Positions 8,599 through 17,632 are shown, counted from the first letter of the stretch. The stretch is DNA of 64,000 bases from Pseudomonas sp. TNT3 (GCF_010095445.2 NZ_WFGV02000003.1:124001-188000); one strand, 5' to 3'. Notes: generated by a model not told the origin, from the sequence alone. Made by a program: numbers and translations.

Positions 8599-10377
8599 AT
8601 GGCTGACTACAAAGCGCCCCTGCGCGATATGCGCTTCGTCCTCAATGAAGTATTCGAGGTCGCCAAACTCTGGGCCGAGTTGCCTGCACTGGCCGAAACT
8701 GTCGATGCTGAAACGGTCGAAGCCATTCTGGAAGAAGCCGGCAAGGTCACCAGCAAAACCATTGCGCCCCTGAGCCGTGCAGCGGACGAAGAAGGTTGCC
8801 ATTGGGCGGACGGTGCTGTCACCACGCCGGCAGGTTTCCCACAGGCTTATCAGACTTACGCTGAAGGCGGATGGGTCGGCGTAGGTGGCGATCCGACCTA
8901 TGGCGGCATGGGCATGCCCAAGGCGGTGTCGGCCCAGGTCGAAGAAATGGTCAACTCCGCGAGCCTGTCGTTTGGTCTGTATCCGATGCTGACGGCCGGT
9001 GCCTGCCTGTCGATCAACGCCCACGCCAGCGAAGAACTCAAAGCCGCGTACCTGCCCAACATGTACGCCGGTGTCTGGGCTGGCTCCATGTGCCTGACCG
9101 AGCCACACGCCGGTACGGATCTTGGGATCATTCGCACCAAGGCCGAACCTCAGGCCGACGGTTCCTACAAGGTCAGCGGAACCAAGATTTTCATCACCGG
9201 CGGTGAACACGACCTGACCGAGAACATCATCCACCTGGTACTGGCGAAACTTCCGGACGCACCGGCAGGGCCGAAAGGTATTTCGTTGTTCCTGGTGCCG
9301 AAGTTCATGGTCAATGCCGATGGCAGCCTGGGCGCGCGTAACGCGGCGAACTGCGGTTCGATTGAACACAAGATGGGCATCAAGGCTTCATCGACGTGCG
9401 TGATGAACTTCGATGAAGCCGTGGGTTACATCGTCGGCGAGCCGAACAAAGGCCTGGCGGCAATGTTCACCATGATGAACTACGAGCGTCTGGGTGTCGG
9501 CATTCAAGGCCTCGCCACGGGTGAGCGTTCGTACCAGAACGCGATCGAGTACGCCCGTGACCGTTTGCAAAGCCGTTCGCCGACCGGGGCGCAGAACAAG
9601 GACAAGGTCGCTGACCCGATCATCGTCCACCCGGACGTGCGTCGCATGCTGTTGACGATGAAAGCCTCGAACGAAGGCGGCCGTGCGTTCTCCACCTACG
9701 TGGCGATGCAACTGGACACCGCCAAGTTCAGCGAAGATGCCACGACCCGCAAACGTGCCGAAGACCTGGTGGCGTTGCTGACCCCGGTTGCGAAAGCATT
9801 CCTGACCGATCTCGGCCTGGAAACGACTGTCCATGGCCAGCAGGTGTTTGGCGGCCACGGCTATATCCGTGAATGGGGCCAGGAACAACTGGTGCGCGAC
9901 GTGCGTATCACCCAGATTTACGAAGGCACCAACGGCATCCAGGCGCTCGACCTGGTGGGCCGCAAGATCGTCGGTACCGGCGGGGCGTTTTATAACCTGT
10001 TCGCTGACGAGATTCGTCATTTCACCGCGACGGCCAGCGCTGATCTGGCGGAGTTCACCAAGCCACTGAACGATGCCGTGACCACGCTCGACGAGCTGAC
10101 CGCCTGGTTGCTGGATCGGGCGAAAAACAACCCGAATGAAATCGGTGCCGCCTCGGTCGAGTACCTGCAAGTCTTCGGCTACGTGGCTTACGCCTACATG
10201 TGGGCACTGATGGCCAAGGCTGCATTTGGCAAGGAGGCGCAGGAGGATTTCTACGCGAGCAAACTGGGCACGGCGCGGTTCTATTTCGCGCGTTTGCTGC
10301 CGCGGATCCACTCGTTGAGCGCTTCAGTGAAGGCGGGCAGTGAATCGCTGTTCCTGCTGGATGCAGCACAGTTCTAA
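8599..10377 (+). CDS. fadE2: FadE-type acyl-CoA dehydrogenase (third of three)
   Basis: A 592-residue FAD-dependent acyl-CoA dehydrogenase, the most divergent of the three tandem paralogs (MCLTEPHAGTDLGI, KIFITGGEHDLTEN, MFTMMNYERLGVGIQG). The probable catalytic base is Glu442 in YEGTNGIQALDLVGRK. The sequence begins [20 protein letters not shown], the same N-terminal extension as the others. The gene has its own upstream region with a candidate operator at 8525-8551, so it is likely regulated apart from the first. I recall the P. aeruginosa counterpart (PA0508, FadE2) as a medium-chain enzyme; substrate length here is inference. The GacA site of rsmY starts 14 bases after its stop. Confidence 0.93.
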   Translation: MADYKAPLRDMRFVLNEVFEVAKLWAELPALAETVDAETVEAILEEAGKVTSKTIAPLSRAADEEGCHWADGAVTTPAGFPQAYQTYAEGGWVGVGGDPTYGGMGMPKAVSAQVEEMVNSASLSFGLYPMLTAGACLSINAHASEELKAAYLPNMYAGVWAGSMCLTEPHAGTDLGIIRTKAEPQADGSYKVSGTKIFITGGEHDLTENIIHLVLAKLPDAPAGPKGISLFLVPKFMVNADGSLGARNAANCGSIEHKMGIKASSTCVMNFDEAVGYIVGEPNKGLAAMFTMMNYERLGVGIQGLATGERSYQNAIEYARDRLQSRSPTGAQNKDKVADPIIVHPDVRRMLLTMKASNEGGRAFSTYVAMQLDTAKFSEDATTRKRAEDLVALLTPVAKAFLTDLGLETTVHGQQVFGGHGYIREWGQEQLVRDVRITQIYEGTNGIQALDLVGRKIVGTGGAFYNLFADEIRHFTATASADLAEFTKPLNDAVTTLDELTAWLLDRAKNNPNEIGAASVEYLQVFGYVAYAYMWALMAKAAFGKEAQEDFYASKLGTARFYFARLLPRIHSLSASVKAGSESLFLLDAAQF

Positions 10378-10390
10378 AAATGTAACGTCA

Positions 10391-10408
10391 TGTAAGCATT
10401 CTCTTACA
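10391..10408. promoter_or_regulatory. GacA upstream activating sequence of rsmY
   Basis: TGTAAG-CATTCT-CTTACA is an exact match to the known GacA box of rsm sRNA genes, TGTAAG-N6-CTTACA. The dyad extends to 12 perfect bases per arm (10385-10396 and 10403-10414). It is centred about 65 bases before the inferred rsmY start, the usual distance. Confidence 0.95.
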
Positions 10409-10464
10409 TGACGTGCTGCCTTTCTGCCCTATGCGAAAATTGGATCCAGAGCTAATCTACTTCA

Positions 10465-10589
10465 CATGGACGTAGCGCAGGAAGCGCACTAGCAACAACA
10501 TGGACACGTAGGATTCTGCCAGGATGGCGGAGCGAAATGGATGTCAGGGAAACAGTCTGCAAAGCCCCGCTTCGGCGGGGTTTTCTTTT
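10465..10589 (+). ncRNA. rsmY: Small regulatory RNA RsmY (CsrA/RsmA-family decoy)
   Basis: A non-coding stretch of about 125 bases between a GacA box and a terminator. It has GGA motifs at 10468, 10480, 10502, 10511, 10522, 10529, 10539 and 10548. The one at 10480 sits in the loop of a GCGC-AGGAA-GCGC hairpin (10475-10487), the ideal RsmA/RsmE binding form; others are in single-strand stretches of the type ACATGGACAC. A possible -10, TAATCT (10453-10458), places the start near 10464-10466. Rsm RNAs made under GacS/GacA sequester RsmA/RsmE and so release secondary metabolism, exoenzyme and biofilm mRNAs. RsmY is chosen over RsmX/Z from the overall sequence and from its place beside acyl-CoA dehydrogenase and LysR genes. 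The exact 5' end is inferred. Confidence 0.92.
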
Positions 10590-10590
10590 G
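10564..10590 (+). terminator. Rho-independent terminator of rsmY
   Basis: CCCCGC-TTCG-GCGGGG stem-loop (10565-10580) followed by TTTTCTTTT. It also stands just downstream of the LysR gene that comes from the other side and could serve both. Confidence 0.93.
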
Positions 10591-10605
10591 CCCGCAGAAA
10601 AGTGG

Positions 10606-11535
10606 TCAGCTGAGCCCGTCGATGTTGACCGGGTTGTTCAAGCGATCAAGCGGCCCGTTGATGACTTCTTCCAACAGGGTGCGCAATAAAGCCAGTGAGG
10701 CTTGTTGGCGCTGCACATCCCGGCACACCAGCCCGACTTTCAACGGCACTCGCGGTTCGGTCAACGGTTTCCACAGCAGTTCGTCGCTGCCGAGCGCCTT
10801 CTGCGAGCGCCCCGGAAGGACCGTCGCCAGTCGGGTATTCGGCAGACTGTCGAGAATCCCTGCCATATTGTTCAATTCCGCCTGCACCTGCGGTCGCCGT
10901 CCCAGGCTGGCCAATTGCGTCTGCCAGATCTGCCGGACTTGAAACTCTTCTCCCAGCAGCAACATCGGCAACTCGGCCGCCTGGCTCATCGAGACTTTCT
11001 TGAATTCGCGCAACGGGTGATCCGCCGGGATGACCAGCGTCAGCTCATCTTCGTACAGCATCACACCGTGCAACCCCGGCTGGCGTGGCGGCAGGTAGCT
11101 GATGCCGATGTCCAATGAGCCGTTGAGCAACCGACGCTCGATCTCCAGCCCCGTTAACTCATAGATCTGCACGACAAGATGCGGCTGCGCCTTGCGTACC
11201 CGTTCGAGCATCTGCGGTACCAGGCTGGTGTGCACGGTTTGCAAGACGCCGATGGCCAGTGTTCGCAGCGCCTGCCCCTTGAAATTACCCAGCGCTTCGC
11301 GTGCGCGTTGCAAGCCATCGAGCAAGGGCAGTGCGTGGTTGTATAGCGTATGGGCCGCCAGCGTGGGCAGCAGCCGTTTGCTGCTGCGTTCGAACAGGCT
11401 GACATCGAGGTTTTGTTCGAGGTGGCGGATCTGCTGGGACAGGGCGGGCTGGGAGATGGACAGTCGCTCGGCCGCACGGCCCACATGGCCTTCTTCGTAG
11501 ACCGCGACGAAATATCGCAGTTGCTTGAAATCCAT
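10606..11535 (-). CDS. LysR-type transcriptional regulator
   Basis: A 309-residue regulator: an N-terminal winged helix-turn-helix in residues 1-60 (MDFKQLRYFVAVYEEGHVGR, AERLSISQPALSQQI) and a periplasmic-binding-type effector domain from about residue 90 (..IGVLQTVHTSLVPQML.., ..LDIGISYLPPRQPG..). It resembles the CynR/aromatic-acid subgroup, but the ligand cannot be told. It is divergent from the aminotransferase gene across 169 bases, the classic arrangement for control of the neighbour. In P. fluorescens B16 I recall a larger pqq locus (pqqFABCDEMHIJK) that includes regulator and aminotransferase genes; this gene may correspond to one of them, but I cannot verify it. Confidence 0.92.
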   Translation of the reverse strand: MDFKQLRYFVAVYEEGHVGRAAERLSISQPALSQQIRHLEQNLDVSLFERSSKRLLPTLAAHTLYNHALPLLDGLQRAREALGNFKGQALRTLAIGVLQTVHTSLVPQMLERVRKAQPHLVVQIYELTGLEIERRLLNGSLDIGISYLPPRQPGLHGVMLYEDELTLVIPADHPLREFKKVSMSQAAELPMLLLGEEFQVRQIWQTQLASLGRRPQVQAELNNMAGILDSLPNTRLATVLPGRSQKALGSDELLWKPLTEPRVPLKVGLVCRDVQRQQASLALLRTLLEEVINGPLDRLNNPVNIDGLS

Positions 11536-11704
11536 AAGTAACTCTTATCGAAAATGCTGGTAAATCGAAATGGCTCAGGGCCGCGCCTGAGCATAGTCTA
11601 ACCGCATTCAAAAGGCTTACAGGGCCATAAACCGAGATGAATACCGTTGACGTCGATGGCATTTGCATAGGCAAGGCAAAAAACCTCGAACGAGGTTTGA
11701 TCGG

Positions 11705-12988
11705 ATGAATCTGTTCAATTTGCGTCGTAGCCCGCCCAGTATCGATGACCTTGTGGAAGGCAGTTTTCAGGCTTGCAGCGACAATAAGCCCTCCAGCGAT
11801 TGCCTGATGCCTAGCGTTGAGCGACCTGCGCAAGTATTTGTGCGCGGTCAGGGCTCGTGGTTGTGGGACAGCGATGACCGTGCCTATCTGGACTTCTCCC
11901 AGGGCGGCGGCGCCAACAGCCTTGGGCACAGTCCTACGGTGTTGGTCAACGCGATCACCGAGCAGGCGCAATCGCTGATTAACGTCGGTTTCGGTTTACA
12001 GCATCGCGGCATGCTCAATCTCGCCAATCGGCTGTGCAAGAGCACCGACAGTGATCAGGCGTACCTGCTCAACAGCGGTAGCGAAGCCTGTGAAGCGGCG
12101 ATCAAATTGGCGCGTAAATGGGGTCAGCGATATCGCGGCGGCGCTTCAAGGATCATCGTTGCAAACAACGCGTGCCATGGACGGAGTCTTGCCACGATTT
12201 CGGCGTCGGACAGTACAACGCTGACTAATCGATTCGAGCCGCTGTTGCCCGGTTTCAGTCATGTGCCGTTCAATGACCTGCCGGCCCTGCATGCGGCTGT
12301 TGATGCCCAGACCGTGGCGATCATGCTCGAGCCGATTCAAAGCGATGCCGGGGTTATCCCGGCCACCGAGCGTTACCTTAAAGACGTCCAGCAGTTGTGC
12401 CGCGAGCTCGGCATCCTGTTGATCTTCGACGAAGTGCAGACCGGTATTGGCCGCTGCGGCGCCTTGCTTGCTGAACAGTCCTACGGCGTGCGGGCAGATA
12501 TCGTGGTGCTGGGGAAAGGACTGGGTGGCGGCGTTCCCTTGGCGGCGTTGCTGGCACGTGGGAAGGCCTGTTGTTTCGACATCGGCGAACTGACCGGGAC
12601 CCACCATGGCAACGCATTGATGACCTCGGCTGGCCTGGCTGTGCTCGACAGCGTGCAGGACAAAGGCTTTCTCGATCATGTCGACGAAACCGGTCAGCAC
12701 CTGCGTGAAGGTCTGGCGCGCCTGGCCCATCGCTACGGTCACGGCGAATTGCGCGGGCGAGGGTTGCTATGGGGGTTGACCCTGTCGGACGACTCCGCTG
12801 ATGCGGTAGTCAAGGCGGCTTTGCACGAGGGCTTGCTGCTAAATGCCCCACAGCCTGATTGCCTGCGCTTTACCCCGGCACTCACCGTCAGCACATCCAA
12901 CATCGACGAAATGCTCCTGCGCCTGGCCCGCGCTTTCTCTCGCGTGCGCACCGCGCAACTGCAATGTCGCAAAGGGATTGCCGTCTGA
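11705..12988 (+). CDS. Class-III PLP aminotransferase (ArgD/acetylornithine-like family)
   Basis: A 427-residue fold-type I PLP enzyme. Family motifs are LDFSQGGGANSLGH near the N-terminus, LLNSGSEACEAAIKLAR, IIVANNACHGRS, the cofactor Asp in LIFDEVQTGIGRCG and the PLP lysine Lys271 in VLGKGLGGGVPLAAL. The start chosen is ATG 11705 (MNLFNLRRSPPS), preceded by CGAGG; an in-frame upstream extension lacks family character. It transfers an amino group, probably between an omega-amino or acetylated diamino acid and 2-oxoglutarate; true argD is normally elsewhere in Pseudomonas. It is divergent from a LysR gene and close to the pqq genes. Precise substrate unknown. A strong terminator follows. Confidence 0.88.
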   Translation: MNLFNLRRSPPSIDDLVEGSFQACSDNKPSSDCLMPSVERPAQVFVRGQGSWLWDSDDRAYLDFSQGGGANSLGHSPTVLVNAITEQAQSLINVGFGLQHRGMLNLANRLCKSTDSDQAYLLNSGSEACEAAIKLARKWGQRYRGGASRIIVANNACHGRSLATISASDSTTLTNRFEPLLPGFSHVPFNDLPALHAAVDAQTVAIMLEPIQSDAGVIPATERYLKDVQQLCRELGILLIFDEVQTGIGRCGALLAEQSYGVRADIVVLGKGLGGGVPLAALLARGKACCFDIGELTGTHHGNALMTSAGLAVLDSVQDKGFLDHVDETGQHLREGLARLAHRYGHGELRGRGLLWGLTLSDDSADAVVKAALHEGLLLNAPQPDCLRFTPALTVSTSNIDEMLLRLARAFSRVRTAQLQCRKGIAV

Positions 12989-13037
12989 TCGGACTCGCCC
13001 TACACGAATTCCCGAACCGTCTCGCGGTATAACGCAT

Positions 13038-13077
13038 CGCCCCACGCCTGATTCTTTTGGCGTGGGGCGTTTTTTTT
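13038..13077 (+). terminator. Rho-independent terminator after the aminotransferase
   Basis: Eleven-base perfect stem CGCCCCACGCC/GGCGTGGGGCG (13038-13048, 13059-13069) and eight T. Confidence 0.95.
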
Positions 13078-13236
13078 AACGATGAAGCAATAGAAGGCGG
13101 TGAAAGAGCTGCTAAACATCGTTCAAAAACACGGTCTGGAAATACTGGCCTGAAGATCCGTACTGAACCCTGACCAACGGCGCGTGTCGATTAGCTGTGT
13201 GGCTCACACGAGCCGATTTCAATCAGGAGCTGACCC

Positions 13237-13395
13237 ATGGACTTCATTCGAATCATCATTGCAATTCTGTTGCCGCCACTGGGTGTTTTCCTGCAGGTGG
13301 GTTTCGGCGGGGCGTTCTGGCTGAACATTCTGCTGACGTTGTGCGGATACATTCCGGGGATCGTGCATGCGGTGTACATCATCGCCAAACGCTGA
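13237..13395 (+). CDS. Pmp3/YqaE-family small membrane protein
   Basis: A 52-residue protein, MDFIRIIIAILLPPLGVFLQ then VGFGGAFWLNILLTLCGYIP and GIVHAVYIIAKR. It has two hydrophobic helices around a short turn, with the family signature ILLPPLGVFL and NILLTL.GYIPGIIHA. Pmp3 (UPF0057) peptides are membrane proteolipids linked to salt, cold and membrane-potential stress. ATG 13237 follows AGGAG (13225-13229) at about 7 bases. It stands alone: a terminator lies upstream and REP sequences downstream. Why it sits between an aminotransferase and the pqq genes is not clear. Confidence 0.93.
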   Translation: MDFIRIIIAILLPPLGVFLQVGFGGAFWLNILLTLCGYIPGIVHAVYIIAKR

Positions 13396-13416
13396 AAACT
13401 GTAGCGTTCGTTAGAT

Positions 13417-13490
13417 CGCTTTGCGAGCAGGCTCGCTCCCACAGGGTGCGAGCCGGTCGACCTGTGGGAGCTGGCCTGCCAGCGATGCGG
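13417..13490. repeat. REP pair (inverted)
   Basis: Two REP units in opposite orientation: TTGCGAGCAGGCTCGCTCCC near 13421-13440 and CTGTGGGAGCTGGCCTGCC near 13462-13480, the repeated motif of Pseudomonas intergenic regions. The pair ends 3 bases before the stop of the S9 peptidase gene and lies between convergent genes. Confidence 0.85.
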
Positions 13491-13492
13491 TA

Positions 13493-15319
13493 TCAGCTGT
13501 CGAGCGCCATGATCCTTCGATAAAACAACCATTCCTGCTCCAGCGCATGTGCCTGATTGCCTGCCTTGCGAAAGCCATGGCGTTCGTCGGCGTAGTAATG
13601 CGCTTCCACCAGAATACCGTTGTCTTGCAGCGCCTTGACCATGTCACGGGTCTGCTGCGGCACCACCACGGCATCCAGTTCACCCTGAAAGAAAATCATC
13701 GGGACCCGGATGTTGCTCGCATGTAGCAACGGTGTTCGCGCCTTGTAGCGCTCGGCATCCTTCTCGGGATCGCCGATCAGCCAGTCGAGATAATCACCTT
13801 CGAACTTGTGGGTCGCGCGGCTGAGTGCAACCGGGTCGCTGACGCCATAAAGACTGGCGCCGGCGCGGAACACGTTGTGAAAGGCCAAGGCACAAAGGGT
13901 GGTGTAACCGCCGGCACTTCCGCCACGAATGAACGCCTGGTCGCCGTCGATCATCCCCCGGTCCGCCAGGTAGGCGACCACCGCGCAGGCGTCCTCGACA
14001 TCTACCGCGCCCCAGCTCAAATGCAAAGCCTGGCGATACGCCCGGCCATAGCCACTGCTGCCGCGATAGTTAAGGTCAGCCACGGCAAAGCCGCGTTGCG
14101 CCCAGTACTGAATGCGTGGATCGAGCATCGGGTAGCAAGCGGAGGTCGGCCCGCCATGGATAAACACCACCAGCGGCGGTTTCGCCTCACCGGTCATCGC
14201 CGGATAAAAGAAGCCATGGGCCTCGCCTGAGCCACTGGGGTAGCACAGCGTATGTGGAACGCTGATGTGTTCGGCGGGCAACGGTGTGACGCCGCCCGCC
14301 AGTACCTTCACCTGGCGGGTGCCGCGATCGATCGCGATAACGGCCGATGAACTGACCGGTGATGCAGCGATGCAGTAGATAAATTGCTCATCGATCGCCA
14401 AATGACGGAAGCGGCTGTAAGGGCCCGTGAAGTCTTCACTGACGTCAGCGACCAGGCCCAGTTTGCCGAATCCATCTTCGGTCCAGCTGGCCAGGTAGCT
14501 GTCTTCACTGAACGCAAGCCAGGTGCAGCCGCCGAGTTGCCAAGGGGCGGGTCCGTGGTCGGCTTCTGCACTGGGCAGCGGACTCAAACCTTCTGCAGAT
14601 TCCACCCAGGGCTGCCAGAAGCCGGCGCGATCCGTCAGGCAATACAATCGGCCACTGCGATCGAACCTGGGTTGTTGCAGCGATTCTTGAACGTTGTCGC
14701 CGGCCACGCAACGCGGCAGGGAAAAGCCGCCATCGTCGAGGCGATCGGCGACCATCAGGCGAGTGGCTGTCCACGGCTGATCCGGTCGGCTCCATTCGAT
14801 CCAGGCCAAGCGTTGCGAGTCGGGACTCAATGTCGGCGCCGCATAAAAATCAGCCCCTTCGACCAGCAGATGACGCGTGCCGTTAACGACATCGATAGCC
14901 ACCAGGCGATGCTGGTCACGGTTCTCCTCGACGGCCATGACCTGTCCGTTGGCGAACTGCAAATCGCCATAACGGCACTCGCCGCGAGTCAGCCCTTCGG
15001 GCGTCCCGCCCGTAAGCGGCTGTCGATACAGCTGCTGGTCGGCTTCGTTGACGAACACAACCCCGTCATCGGTCAGACAAAACGCGCCGCCGCCATATTC
15101 ATACACCCGACTGCGCACGCTGAAACCTGGTGGCGTCAGGCAATGCGCCTGACCCTTATGCCAATGCCAGATTCGGCAAGCGGCGTCTTCGGGACGGTAT
15201 TCGTTCCAGAACAGGCCATGCCGGCCGACCTGCAATTCGGCAAAGTCGACACCGGCAGCGACGGCTTTGGCGGCGCTGAAGGGCTCAGCTTTTAGCGATG
15301 AGGCGTGAGTTTCGTTCAT
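13493..15319 (-). CDS. pqqM: S9-family peptidase of the PQQ operon (PqqM-like)
   Basis: A 608-residue prolyl-oligopeptidase-type protein: an N-terminal beta-propeller (about residues 30-350) and a C-terminal alpha/beta hydrolase. The nucleophile is in [13 protein letters not shown] (GxSxGG), the Asp in [16 protein letters not shown] context and the His in ADERHGF near the C-terminus. It overlaps pqqE by 35 bases and is transcribed with it. In P. fluorescens a peptidase gene pqqM closes the pqqFABCDE operon; it may help cut or recycle the PqqA precursor peptide, which is inference. No signal peptide is visible, so it is cytoplasmic. Confidence 0.88.
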   Translation of the reverse strand: MNETHASSLKAEPFSAAKAVAAGVDFAELQVGRHGLFWNEYRPEDAACRIWHWHKGQAHCLTPPGFSVRSRVYEYGGGAFCLTDDGVVFVNEADQQLYRQPLTGGTPEGLTRGECRYGDLQFANGQVMAVEENRDQHRLVAIDVVNGTRHLLVEGADFYAAPTLSPDSQRLAWIEWSRPDQPWTATRLMVADRLDDGGFSLPRCVAGDNVQESLQQPRFDRSGRLYCLTDRAGFWQPWVESAEGLSPLPSAEADHGPAPWQLGGCTWLAFSEDSYLASWTEDGFGKLGLVADVSEDFTGPYSRFRHLAIDEQFIYCIAASPVSSSAVIAIDRGTRQVKVLAGGVTPLPAEHISVPHTLCYPSGSGEAHGFFYPAMTGEAKPPLVVFIHGGPTSACYPMLDPRIQYWAQRGFAVADLNYRGSSGYGRAYRQALHLSWGAVDVEDACAVVAYLADRGMIDGDQAFIRGGSAGGYTTLCALAFHNVFRAGASLYGVSDPVALSRATHKFEGDYLDWLIGDPEKDAERYKARTPLLHASNIRVPMIFFQGELDAVVVPQQTRDMVKALQDNGILVEAHYYADERHGFRKAGNQAHALEQEWLFYRRIMALDS

Positions 15320-16427
15320 TGCGAAAGGCCAGTTGTTCGATGGTCTGAGTCGCGTGCTCGGCTTCTTCGCGGGCCTTGAGAATCACGCCGTGATGTTGCG
15401 ATTTACTGCACACCGGGTCAGCGTTGCTGGCGTCACCGGTGAGCATGAAGGCCTGGCAGCGGCAGCCGCCGAAGTCTTTTTCCTTCTCGTCGCAAGAGCG
15501 GCACGGCTCGGGCATCCAGTCGTAGCCGCGAAAGCGGTTGAAGCCAAACGAGTCGTACCAGATGTGCTGCATGCTGTGGTCGCGCACGTTGGGAAACTGC
15601 ACCGGCATCTGTCGGGCACCGTGACAGGGCAAGGCGGTTCCGTCCGGCGTGACGGTCAGAAAAATACTGCCCCAGCCATTCATGCAGGCTTTTGGGCGCT
15701 CTTCATAATAATCCGGCGTGACGAAAATCAGTTTGCACGGATGCCCTTCGGCTTCGAGCCTGGCGCGGTATTCGTTGGTGACGCGTTCGGCGCGCACCAG
15801 TTGTTCTTTGGTCGGCAGCAAACCGACCCGGTTGAGCTGCGCCCAGCCGTAAAACTGACACGTCGCGAGCTCGACGAAATCGGCCTCAAGGGCGATGCAC
15901 AGCTCAATGATCCGGTCGATCTTGTCGATGTTGTGCCGGTGGGTGACGAAGTTCAGCACCATCGGGTAACCATGGGCCTTCACTGCTCGAGCCATTTCCA
16001 GCTTCTGGGCGAACGCTTTTTTCGAACCCGCGAGCAAGTTGTTCACTTGCTCGTCACTGGCCTGGAAACTGATCTGGATGTGGTCCAGACCCGCTTTCTT
16101 GAAATCGCTGATTTTCTGTTCGGTCAGGCCGATGCCCGAGGTGATCAGGTTGGTGTAGAAACCCAACTTGCGCGCTTCGGCGATCAACTCGGCAAGGTCC
16201 TGGCGCACCAGCGGTTCTCCGCCGGAAAAGCCCAGTTGAGCCGCGCCCATTTCCCGTGCTTCGCGAAACACCTTGATCCACTGCTCGGTGCTCAACTCTT
16301 TACCCTGCTCGGCGAAATCCAGCGGGTTGGAGCAGTAGGGGCATTGCAGCGGGCAACGGTAGGTCAGCTCGGCCAGCAGCCACAGAGGCAAGCCGATTTC
16401 AGGTTTGGGCGGCAACGTGCCTGACAC
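15285..16427 (-). CDS. pqqE: PqqA peptide cyclase (radical SAM) PqqE
   Basis: A 380-residue radical SAM/SPASM enzyme. It forms the carbon-carbon bond between Glu and Tyr of PqqA, the first chemical step of PQQ synthesis, with PqqD presenting the peptide. The radical SAM cluster motif CPLQCPYC follows LLAELTYR near residue 20, GFSGGEPL is the SAM site, and the C-terminal cysteines ([24 protein letters not shown]) bind the auxiliary clusters. The start is taken as GTG 16427 ([16 protein letters not shown]), 4 bases after the pqqD stop; the frame is open upstream but that part overlays pqqD. No clear ribosome site is visible, so initiation probably depends on coupling to pqqD; a short dyad covers the junction. 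Confidence 0.95.
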   Translation of the reverse strand: MSGTLPPKPEIGLPLWLLAELTYRCPLQCPYCSNPLDFAEQGKELSTEQWIKVFREAREMGAAQLGFSGGEPLVRQDLAELIAEARKLGFYTNLITSGIGLTEQKISDFKKAGLDHIQISFQASDEQVNNLLAGSKKAFAQKLEMARAVKAHGYPMVLNFVTHRHNIDKIDRIIELCIALEADFVELATCQFYGWAQLNRVGLLPTKEQLVRAERVTNEYRARLEAEGHPCKLIFVTPDYYEERPKACMNGWGSIFLTVTPDGTALPCHGARQMPVQFPNVRDHSMQHIWYDSFGFNRFRGYDWMPEPCRSCDEKEKDFGGCRCQAFMLTGDASNADPVCSKSQHHGVILKAREEAEHATQTIEQLAFRNERNSRLIAKS

Positions 16428-16431
16428 AGTG

Positions 16432-16707
16432 TCAGGCAAGTTCGATCCAGTGCTCAGCACGGGCGACCTCCATGAATTGCTCGATGTCTTCACCAAGCTC
16501 GGGCACGCCGGGAAACTTCGCATCAAGTTCGGCGATGATCGCCGCAACGTCGCGCTCGCCATCGATCAAACCGCCGATCAATGCAGCGCTTTCGTTGAGT
16601 TTGATCATGCCTTCAGGGTAGAGCAGCACATGGCCTTTTTGTGCCGGTTCGTACTGATAACGGTAGCCAGTACGCCAGGTCGGGGTCTTGCTGCGATCGA
16701 AACTCAT
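16432..16707 (-). CDS. pqqD: PqqA-binding peptide chaperone PqqD
   Basis: A 91-residue winged-helix RiPP recognition protein. It binds the PqqA precursor and delivers it to PqqE. The family pattern is visible: [20 protein letters not shown], then [20 protein letters not shown] and [10 protein letters not shown] near the middle, with an acidic C-terminal helix. The ATG overlaps the pqqC stop by the 4-base ATGA, and pqqE follows after 4 bases. Length and sequence are normal for the family. Confidence 0.96.
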   Translation of the reverse strand: MSFDRSKTPTWRTGYRYQYEPAQKGHVLLYPEGMIKLNESAALIGGLIDGERDVAAIIAELDAKFPGVPELGEDIEQFMEVARAEHWIELA

Positions 16708-17456
16708 AAGGTGATTCCTTTATGCCAGACCCGCTGTTCAGTCACGCTGTGATAAGGCGGGCGGTTCAGTTCGTAGGCCATGCTCATGGCATCGAGCATG
16801 CTCCAAAGAATGTCCAGTTTGAACTGGAGAATTTCCAGCATGCGCTCCTGGCCTTCACGCGTCGTGTAGTGCTGCAAGGTGATCGCCAGTCCGTGTTCGA
16901 CATCGCGCCGTGCCTGGCCCAGGCGGGTACGGAAGTATTCGTAGCCGGTCGGGTCAATCCACGGGTAGTGCTGCGGCCAGCTGTCGAGACGTGACTGGTG
17001 GATTTGCGGCGCGAACAGTTCGGTCAACGAGCTGCTGGCGGCTTCCTGCCAACTGGCCCGGCGGGCGAAGTTGACATAGGCGTCCACGGCGAAACGCACG
17101 CCGGGCAGCACCAGTTCCTGAGAGCGCAGTTGATCCGGATCGAGCCCGACTGCCTGGCCCAGACGCAGCCAGGCTTCGATGCCACCGTCTTCGCCGGGAG
17201 CGCCGTCATGATCGAGCAGGCGTTGAATCCACTCGCGGCGAATCTCGCGATCCGGGCAGTTGGCGAGGATTGCGGCGTCCTTCAGGGGGATGTTCACCTG
17301 ATAGTAGAAGCGGTTCGCGACCCAACCCTGGATCTGCTCGCGGGTCGCCCGGCCTTCATACATCGCCACGTGATAGGGGTGATAGATGTGGTAGTAGGCG
17401 CCTTTGGCGCGCAGCGCGGCTTCGAATTCGGCGGGGGGCATCGGGGTGTCAGTCAT
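16704..17456 (-). CDS. pqqC: Pyrroloquinoline-quinone synthase PqqC
   Basis: A 250-residue all-helical, cofactorless oxidase of the heme-oxygenase fold. It makes the last step of PQQ synthesis, ring closure and eight-electron oxidation of AHQQ using O2. Typical elements: [35 protein letters not shown] and the His-rich [18 protein letters not shown]. The start is ATG 17456 ([15 protein letters not shown]) with GGAG 7 bases before it; an upstream ATG 18 bases earlier in frame has no ribosome site. About 175 bases with a REP array separate it from pqqB upstream; it overlaps pqqD downstream. Confidence 0.96.
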   Translation of the reverse strand: MTDTPMPPAEFEAALRAKGAYYHIYHPYHVAMYEGRATREQIQGWVANRFYYQVNIPLKDAAILANCPDREIRREWIQRLLDHDGAPGEDGGIEAWLRLGQAVGLDPDQLRSQELVLPGVRFAVDAYVNFARRASWQEAASSSLTELFAPQIHQSRLDSWPQHYPWIDPTGYEYFRTRLGQARRDVEHGLAITLQHYTTREGQERMLEILQFKLDILWSMLDAMSMAYELNRPPYHSVTEQRVWHKGITL

Positions 17457-17504
17457 TTCGGTTCTCCGGGGCATAACCGTAGAGTTGTAGCGCCTGTACC
17501 GGCC

Positions 17505-17626
17505 TCATCGCCAGCAGGCTGGCTCCCACAGGGGAATGCGATCAACTCGCCAGCAGGCAGCTCCCACAGGGGATTGCGATCAACTGTGGGAGCCAGCCTG
17601 CTGGCGATAGACCGCGCAGCGGTCTC
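17505..17626. repeat. REP array of three units inside the pqq operon
   Basis: Three units: CGCCAGCAGGCTGGCTCCCA (about 17510-17529), CGCCAGCAGGCAGCTCCCA (about 17548-17566) and the inverted GTGGGAGCCAGCCTGCTGGC (about 17586-17605). They fill the gap between pqqB and pqqC and could stabilise or attenuate the polycistronic mRNA. The first two are direct repeats, the third is inverted, so a long hairpin can form. Confidence 0.88.
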
Positions 17627-17632
17627 GATTTC

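Noticed and set aside
10385..10414. Terminator of the third acyl-CoA dehydrogenase
   Set aside because: The 12-base dyad has no T-run and contains the exact GacA box; it is better read as the rsmY activating site.
17505..17626. CRISPR array
   Set aside because: Three repeats only, mixed orientation, irregular spacing, no cas genes; the units are the REP motif found at several other places in this window.
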